Part shown: positions 49,165 through 53,579 of the stretch, in pieces
Layout of the letters: each line of letters opens with the position of its first letter
Position numbering within the stretch: position 1 is the first letter of the stretch
Source: Patescibacteria group bacterium
Lineage (GTDB): Bacteria > Patescibacteriota > Minisyncoccia > Phycocordibacterales > PALSA-1337
DNA length: 53,579 bases
Reading direction: 5' to 3'
Assembly (NCBI GenBank): GCA_018970245.1
Contig: JAGWWT010000007.1
Location: 1-53,579 of the forward strand
Position numbers and translations under genes: made by a program
The notes under the pieces: generated by a model
Told to the model about the DNA's origin: nothing
What the model saw: only the letters and a program-made list of their open reading frames with translations
Database searches by the model: none

Positions 49165-49461
49165 TTAGTATTGTGGACTCTGCATTCCCCCTTCGGCCAT
49201 GCCGCCCATGATGCCGCTGGAGAGTTCGCCGTAGTCCGGTTTTTCAGTGTGTTCTTTCTCTTCGTCGCGGTCCTTGCCCTCTTTGGATCCGTACCCGGGC
49301 ATGTCCGTATCGCCAAGCTTCGTCATGCAAACTTTTCCGTCGGGTTTGGTGCGGAAACTGCAAACCATGTCCCAATCCTTGTCCGGGGACGAATTCTCAG
49401 GAGGTTTGAAGTCGGATGGCGGCGTGAATTCGACGCGTGAGGTTTTAGTGCTCTCTTGCAT
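49165..49461 (-). CDS. Small protein between capsid and tail genes
   Basis: 98 residues from ATG 49461 (the longer frame begins at 49521). QESTKTSRVEFTPPSDFKPP, WDMVCSFRTKPDGKVCMTKL, then a charged linker KEGKDRDEEKEHTEKPDYGE and Gly/Met C-terminus SSGIMGGMAEGGMQSPQY. Two Cys, acidic. Possibly a capsid decoration or assembly protein. Confidence 0.5.
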   Translation of the reverse strand: MQESTKTSRVEFTPPSDFKPPENSSPDKDWDMVCSFRTKPDGKVCMTKLGDTDMPGYGSKEGKDRDEEKEHTEKPDYGELSSGIMGGMAEGGMQSPQY

Positions 49462-49542
49462 AATTTTGACTGGTCTGTAAAAGGGTGGCCGGTTTACCAG
49501 ACCGACCACCCGCAACAACAACTAACCACTCACCTCATCCGA

Positions 49543-50880
49543 TCAGGAACAAGTTACGGTATCGAACGCATTCGCACAGCGTTTGAAGAGCAGCATCCGG
49601 CCGAACAGCGGGAATTGCGGCTTCAGAGCGTGCCGGTACTCGGCGAAGTGCCGCCCCTGCTTGTGCAACGGATCCTGGATGCCAGCGCAGCTTGAAATGC
49701 CGAGCAGGGCGTCATTGCCCGTCACAAAAACCCATTCCCCGAAGTAGTTTTGGGCCTTGAGCTTCATCCCCGGCGCCGAGTTCATCGGCATGAGGACTTC
49801 CTCAGTCATCACCCAAGGATTGAGCACTTCGCAGGATTCGTACACCGCCAGCGACGGATTGCGCCAGGACGGGTTGACGATGGCAACCTGCCCCTTGGTG
49901 GCGTACGTGCTGGACGTAGACATCTGCCACGTCGGCACTCGCTTCAAAACGCCGTCGTCAGCGCCGTACACGTAGCCGATGCCCTGACCCTGTGCGCCGG
50001 TCGTATCGACCTGCTGCGTAGTCCAGCGAGCCGGGAATCGGTTAATGACGTGCCGGAAGTTCTTGATGATGCGCGAAGCCCCCAGGCGTTTAATCACCGG
50101 ATTCGCATCGCCCCATCCCTGGAACGAATTGTTGAAGTCGGAACGCAACTCGCTGTTGTTAAGCAGTAAGCGATGACTCATTTGCTGGCCGATGTACAGC
50201 GGGAAGATCGGGCCATCGGCGCCCTGCGTAATCCACCCATTGCTGTTCGGCTCGTCCGCGCCTTCCTCGGAAAGCTCAATCGACGTCGAATCGAGCATTT
50301 CCTGAGTAAGCTCAGAAGTCGGGATGTTGCCACCCTGGAGGCCGGTGACGTTTACGGTCGCAGGAGCTGGTTGCGTGGCGTAATCACCGTTGATAAACGC
50401 GAAGTTCGCGTTCGCCGAAGCCTTCGGGACGTATTGCCGATAGATGTTGCCAAGCCGGTTAATGACCGACTTGCGATTGCGCTTCTCCAAGGCCTGGAAA
50501 TACTTTTCCCAGAATTCCTTTGAATTCCAGTACATGACCAAATCGTCTTGACAGACCAAAGGCCCCATAAGGCCGAAGTTTTCGGGTTTGTATTGGTCTT
50601 CCTTGAGACCCACGTACGTTTGGTTGTACGTGATGTTACAGGCCCCCTGCGGGTTAGTGTTGGCGTCGATCGCCGCGATTGCCGCCCAGGTCTCTTCATC
50701 GGTAGCGGGTTCGGACCGGCCGACTGTGAATGAGGAACGAACGTAACCAGCGCCTTGAGGGTAGTCGGCGCGAGGCACGAGGTTCAACCAAGGGTCTTTC
50801 CAACTGGCCCGCACAAGCAAGTGCGGGCCAAGATCTTCCGTCTTTGCGCGAAGAACATCAAACGGATTTGTGCAAGCCAT
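49543..50880 (-). CDS. Probable major capsid protein
   Basis: 445 residues. ACTNPFDVLRAKTEDLGPHL start, then a beta-rich and helical fold with NPWVMTEEVLMPMNSAPGMK, FGEWVFVTGNDALLGISSCA and C-terminal RHFAEYRHALKPQFPLFGRM. Size, lack of enzyme motifs and the scaffold-like gene upstream on the same transcript suggest the HK97-fold major capsid protein. A structured 5' leader and strong promoter support high expression. Assignment is by context, not by homology. Confidence 0.6.
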   Translation of the reverse strand: MACTNPFDVLRAKTEDLGPHLLVRASWKDPWLNLVPRADYPQGAGYVRSSFTVGRSEPATDEETWAAIAAIDANTNPQGACNITYNQTYVGLKEDQYKPENFGLMGPLVCQDDLVMYWNSKEFWEKYFQALEKRNRKSVINRLGNIYRQYVPKASANANFAFINGDYATQPAPATVNVTGLQGGNIPTSELTQEMLDSTSIELSEEGADEPNSNGWITQGADGPIFPLYIGQQMSHRLLLNNSELRSDFNNSFQGWGDANPVIKRLGASRIIKNFRHVINRFPARWTTQQVDTTGAQGQGIGYVYGADDGVLKRVPTWQMSTSSTYATKGQVAIVNPSWRNPSLAVYESCEVLNPWVMTEEVLMPMNSAPGMKLKAQNYFGEWVFVTGNDALLGISSCAGIQDPLHKQGRHFAEYRHALKPQFPLFGRMLLFKRCANAFDTVTCS

Positions 50881-51138
50881 AAAATTGTTTCAAAGTGTTA
50901 CGGATTAGCCGATGCCCACACGGGCACACGAGCATACCGCTACTGTTTTGGGGAAAACTCCCGCCTTGAATGGCGGAATTACGGCTTGCGCCCTGTCAAA
51001 GGCACTAGCGTTTTGTGGAACCGCTTCGGTTGGGCGATAGCCACGCCCGGCCTTTCAACCTTCCAACGGCTACAAACACGCTGATCTACTTCCGCATTCG
51101 GTCCCCTGACCTCTTGCGGGATTCGATCACCGAATCTT
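50881..51138 (-). promoter_or_regulatory. Structured 5' leader of capsid gene
   Basis: About 260 nt of transcribed but non-coding sequence before the capsid ATG. Stems on the minus strand: GATTCG-GTGAT-CGAATC, GGGCG-TGGCTAT-CGCCC, CCGCC-ATTCAA-GGCGG, TGCCC-GTGT-GGGCA. No Shine-Dalgarno precedes the ATG (AAACAATTTT). It may stabilise the transcript or control translation. Confidence 0.5.
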
Positions 51139-51144
51139 GAAGTG

Positions 51145-51173
51145 GGTATAAACCTACCCTAAATGGATGTCAA
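51145..51173 (-). promoter_or_regulatory. Minus-strand promoter for capsid gene
   Basis: Minus strand: TTGACA at 51173-51168, 17-nt spacer, TATACC at 51150-51145. Lies between the scaffold gene and the capsid leader; good sigma-70 spacing. Related to the promoters at 19835 and 22592 by the TTGAC and TATA cores. Confidence 0.55.
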
Positions 51174-51184
51174 CACTAAAAAGT

Positions 51185-52651
51185 TTACTCGTTTCCGCTG
51201 CTCCACAAACCCTTTGTCCACGACTCCATCGCCTGATCCGGCGTGGTAGCCCCAGCTTGAAGCCTGTTCGTCGCTCCCGGCTGTGCGGATCCGTTCCCAG
51301 AAGTTCCGCCTCCGTTGCTGGCTTCGAGTCCTGGTTGTGCGGCCGTTAGCTTCGAAACCTGCTCCTTCAGCCCCTTTAACTCCTCGTTGAGCTTCGAAAT
51401 CTGTCCGTTCTTCTCCGTTATGTCCTGCTTGTAGGCTTCAAGCGTTGCTGGCAATGAGGCTGCGTCAAACGCGGCTTTGATGAGGTCTTGAGGCTTGAGG
51501 CCGTCCCCGGTCAAAATCTTCCTGGCGGTGGCAATGCGCTCGTTTACGGCGGTGTTCCAGTTTTCGTCATCTTTACGGGGTTGGTACGCCGGATTCCCGT
51601 CCTTTCCGTCCCTTTGGATGGTCTTCACGTAGTCCGTTATCGCGGCATCCCGGGCCTTGCTGGTAGCTTCCTTGCTCGCTTTTTGCTGGGCTGTGAGCGT
51701 TTCCTTGTGTTTTCCGGCTTTCTCTATCTCCTCTTTGCGCTCCGCTTCGATGGATTCCAGGTTGTTTAACACAGAACCTATCCTAACCTGCTGCAATGCT
51801 GGAAGATCGGTAACGAATTCCTCAAGCTTTTCGGATTTGTACTTCCCATCCGGCAGGGAGATAATCTCTTCGAACGCGGCTGTTTTCTCATCCCCGAGAA
51901 TGGCCTTTGCGAGCGTTTTCTGAGCGGTAATCTTGCTGGAGAAGTAAGCCTGGAACTTCGGATGCTGAGTCACATCGACGACCTGAAGGCGCCGGGACAT
52001 CTCCTCATTGTCCTTCGTCAGCGCATCGATCTTTGCCTGCACTTCCGGGGCAACCTGACTTGAATCGGCCGTTTTCTTCTGGAAATCAGCGATTTGCGCC
52101 TCAAGGGTGACGATCTTTTCCTGGCGGGTATCGATCTCCTTTTGGAGCTTCCCCTCTTTCTCCGCGTGAACGCGCTTGTATTTTTCCCAGTCTGACGACG
52201 ACCTGGGCCACTTCTCTTCTGGCGCCTTTTCGGCAGCAGCTTTGTCCTGTTTTTCCTTCTCCGCAGCAGCCAAAGCCGCTTCCTTCGCCTTAGCATCATC
52301 GGACTTGGCATTGCTGCTACCAGCATCCGGAGCCTTGTTGCCAGCATCGGCATTCTTTGCGGCTCCATTGGCATCGGCAGTTCCGACACCGGGTTTAGGG
52401 GCTGCGGCAGCATTGGCAGACACTCCAGCGCCCTCAGTTCCTCCATTATTCTGATTAGTCGCGCCATCGGGTTCCTTTTTTGTGGCTATTCCGGTATTGG
52501 GTTGGTCGAGAGAAGGCAAGTCCTTCATCCAGCTTGATATAGCGGAAGGATCGGACTCCAGCATTGGATCGGCAACGGCAGCGCCACCTCCACCGGAAGC
52601 GCCTTCGTTACCTGGGGCGAGAAGGATTAGAGAAGCGTGTTTTCGAAGCAT
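51185..52651 (-). CDS. Scaffold-like coiled-coil protein
   Basis: 488 residues. An N-terminal low-complexity Ala/Asn/Gly/Lys region, then a long coiled coil (AEKEGKLQKEIDTRQEKIVT, VTLEAQIADFQKKTADSSQ), helices and a second coil (KQDITEKNGQISKLNEELKG). Ends with a Gly/Asn/Ser-rich tail. Typical of a capsid scaffold: high charge, helical, low complexity, upstream of the capsid gene. No protease motif seen. Confidence 0.6.
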   Translation of the reverse strand: MLRKHASLILLAPGNEGASGGGGAAVADPMLESDPSAISSWMKDLPSLDQPNTGIATKKEPDGATNQNNGGTEGAGVSANAAAAPKPGVGTADANGAAKNADAGNKAPDAGSSNAKSDDAKAKEAALAAAEKEKQDKAAAEKAPEEKWPRSSSDWEKYKRVHAEKEGKLQKEIDTRQEKIVTLEAQIADFQKKTADSSQVAPEVQAKIDALTKDNEEMSRRLQVVDVTQHPKFQAYFSSKITAQKTLAKAILGDEKTAAFEEIISLPDGKYKSEKLEEFVTDLPALQQVRIGSVLNNLESIEAERKEEIEKAGKHKETLTAQQKASKEATSKARDAAITDYVKTIQRDGKDGNPAYQPRKDDENWNTAVNERIATARKILTGDGLKPQDLIKAAFDAASLPATLEAYKQDITEKNGQISKLNEELKGLKEQVSKLTAAQPGLEASNGGGTSGNGSAQPGATNRLQAGATTPDQAMESWTKGLWSSGNE

Positions 52652-52658
52652 AAGTTAT

Positions 52659-53267
52659 TTAAACGTCGTAGGTTAGGGTTGCGTTTTTAAGGCAGGTTTC
52701 ACAAAGCCGGTAGTATTGAATGTTGCCGTTTACCTCTATTGGTATGTTGTCCCAAACGTGGTGGATGTGTTCCCACATTGCTCCGCTTGGAAGCTGTTCG
52801 ATGCTTGATCGAAGTTTTGGAGTCCGTAAGTCTATCGGGCGGCGGCAGGATTCGCATTTCACATTAAACATGGATTCATCCAGCGCAGGCAACGATTGCG
52901 ACCACCGCTCAGCGGTTAGAGTGCCGTCCGGCTGGTCAGGAAGCATGTGCCCGATTGGTTGGCTTGACGCGATGACAACTTCTTTGCCTTTGCGTTTTGT
53001 AAGGGGACGCCATGCATTTTCCTCAAATCCAAACACGCTCCCACTGGTCGTGTTGTACCAATATTTCGCAGCCCGTGGATTCTGCGGTGGATCTTTTGGG
53101 TCAGCTGAAGACAGCCTTACCCTGGTTGGTGAAAATAAGGTCAAAACGGTGTCCTCCCCGCATTCTTGATTCGCCAATCCCTTCCGAAATGGAAAGCACA
53201 CGCCAACAACGCTGGCGACAATCGATTTAAGAAAAGACCTTCGCTGTTCCCACTTTGATCGATTCAT
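52659..53267 (-). CDS. Tat-signal zinc-ribbon protein
   Basis: 202 residues. N-terminus SKWEQRRSFLKSIVASVVGV has a twin-arginine motif (R-R-S-F-L-K), then a hydrophobic stretch and cleavage-like KGLAN. The body reads RAAKYWYNTTSGSVFGFEEN, and the C-terminal half has CESCRRPIDL and CETCLKNAT, forming a zinc-ribbon pair. An exported phage protein of unknown role; its placement beyond the scaffold suggests a virion or host-surface function. Confidence 0.6.
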   Translation of the reverse strand: MNRSKWEQRRSFLKSIVASVVGVCFPFRKGLANQECGEDTVLTLFSPTRVRLSSADPKDPPQNPRAAKYWYNTTSGSVFGFEENAWRPLTKRKGKEVVIASSQPIGHMLPDQPDGTLTAERWSQSLPALDESMFNVKCESCRRPIDLRTPKLRSSIEQLPSGAMWEHIHHVWDNIPIEVNGNIQYYRLCETCLKNATLTYDV

Positions 53268-53349
53268 AAGATTTGGTTTAGGTTAATTTTGTTAAGATTA
53301 CAAGTCAATTGTGCCACGTGGAACTTTCAGCAGTTCCTTTCTGTAGAAA

Positions 53350-53460
53350 TCACGAAGCCCAAGGTCTGGGCATGGCGCGGTGGATTGAAATCGCTTTAGA
53401 TCTAAGGGATGCATCTCCTGACGCAAACTTGAGAATGACGGCTTTTTCTGCGCTGTTCAC
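53350..53460 (-). CDS. Very small protein (36 aa)
   Basis: GTG start in a GTGA overlap with the stop of the preceding frame. Reads MNSAEKAVILKFASGDASLR, then ISIHRAMPRPWAS. Helical N-half. No family recognised; short enough to need independent support. Confidence 0.4.
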   Translation of the reverse strand: MNSAEKAVILKFASGDASLRSKAISIHRAMPRPWAS

Positions 53461-53579
53461 GCGATTTCCTCCTCCGGTTGCTCAAATGTCGCTTCCAGCG
53501 GTTGAACGGGTTCCTGATGCGTCCCCATCGCAAACAGGTTGTTTATCGCAAGCTGGTATCCCTCAATCCTTGCTTGCAT
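53457..53579 (-). CDS. Small protein, truncated at window edge or complete
   Basis: A frame running from the right edge: ATG falls at the very last bases, so it may start there or continue beyond. Encodes QARIEGYQLAINNLFAMGTH, then EPVQPLEATFEQPEEEIA. Helical N-part, acidic end. Overlaps the next small gene by GTGA. Confidence 0.45.
   Translation of the reverse strand: MQARIEGYQLAINNLFAMGTHQEPVQPLEATFEQPEEEIA

Noticed and set aside
53320-53337. GGAACT/AGTTCC hairpin as a terminator
   Set aside because: It is followed by TTT only on the plus strand, where no plus-strand gene precedes; weak evidence.

Overview
This window is part of a tailed double-stranded DNA phage genome, probably podovirus-like. 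I see no host chromosomal genes. The evidence is closely packed and overlapping genes, a tail and ejection-protein module, a capsid and scaffold module, phage-type replication genes, two HNH homing endonucleases and many small zinc-ribbon proteins. Terminase large subunit, portal, DNA polymerase, primase and a recognisable endolysin are absent, so the window is not the whole functional set. The host is not identifiable with confidence. The GNGSGLTNV-type fibre motif and the exported fibre and esterase proteins suggest a Verrucomicrobia-like or other Gram-negative host, but only weakly.

Layout: (1) 1-13911, plus strand: tail tube or nozzle fragment, small tail proteins, collar-like fibre protein, adaptor-like protein, then three ejection or internal virion candidates ending in a 2206-residue protein. 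An antisense HNH endonuclease interrupts this run at 2036-2596. A small DUF3008-like gene lies in another frame inside the giant gene (8648-8818). (2) 13676-19661, minus strand: replication organizer-like protein, DnaB helicase, small proteins, DUF1937, SNF2-type helicase, DNA methyltransferase. (3) 19835-21609: divergent promoters, a degenerate tRNA-Met, tRNA-Pro(TGG), and short genes. (4) 21610-24228: minus-strand genes, a GTGGACA repeat cluster and long stretches without genes. (5) 24229-29605: promoter, a roughly 430-nt structured non-coding stretch, and a module whose main genes share the leader motif GAAAGGATCAAA. It encodes a Ycf46-like AAA+ ATPase with an unusual motif order, DUF1257 (Ycf35-like), DUF2997 and a DUF3150-like protein, and it ends at a strong terminator. 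(6) 29637-42235, plus strand: early and middle accessory genes including a hexapeptide-repeat protein, ASCH protein, RNA ligase, HNH-AP2 endonuclease, a putative annealing-type recombination protein, PD-(D/E)XK nuclease, HNH and VRR-NUC nucleases. (7) 42232-53579, minus strand: DUF1353, lipoproteins and membrane proteins (lysis candidates), exported esterase and fibre, small virion proteins, probable major capsid protein, scaffold-like protein, and a Tat-signal zinc-ribbon protein.

Working together: the minus-strand replication block supplies helicase and loader functions and probably uses the host polymerase. The recombination nucleases, annealing protein and RNA ligase support replication or repair. 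The AAA+/DUF1257/DUF2997 cassette is a conserved set of unknown function and, with its structured leader RNA, is the best candidate for an undescribed system. All names are from reading motifs by eye; no database search was possible.
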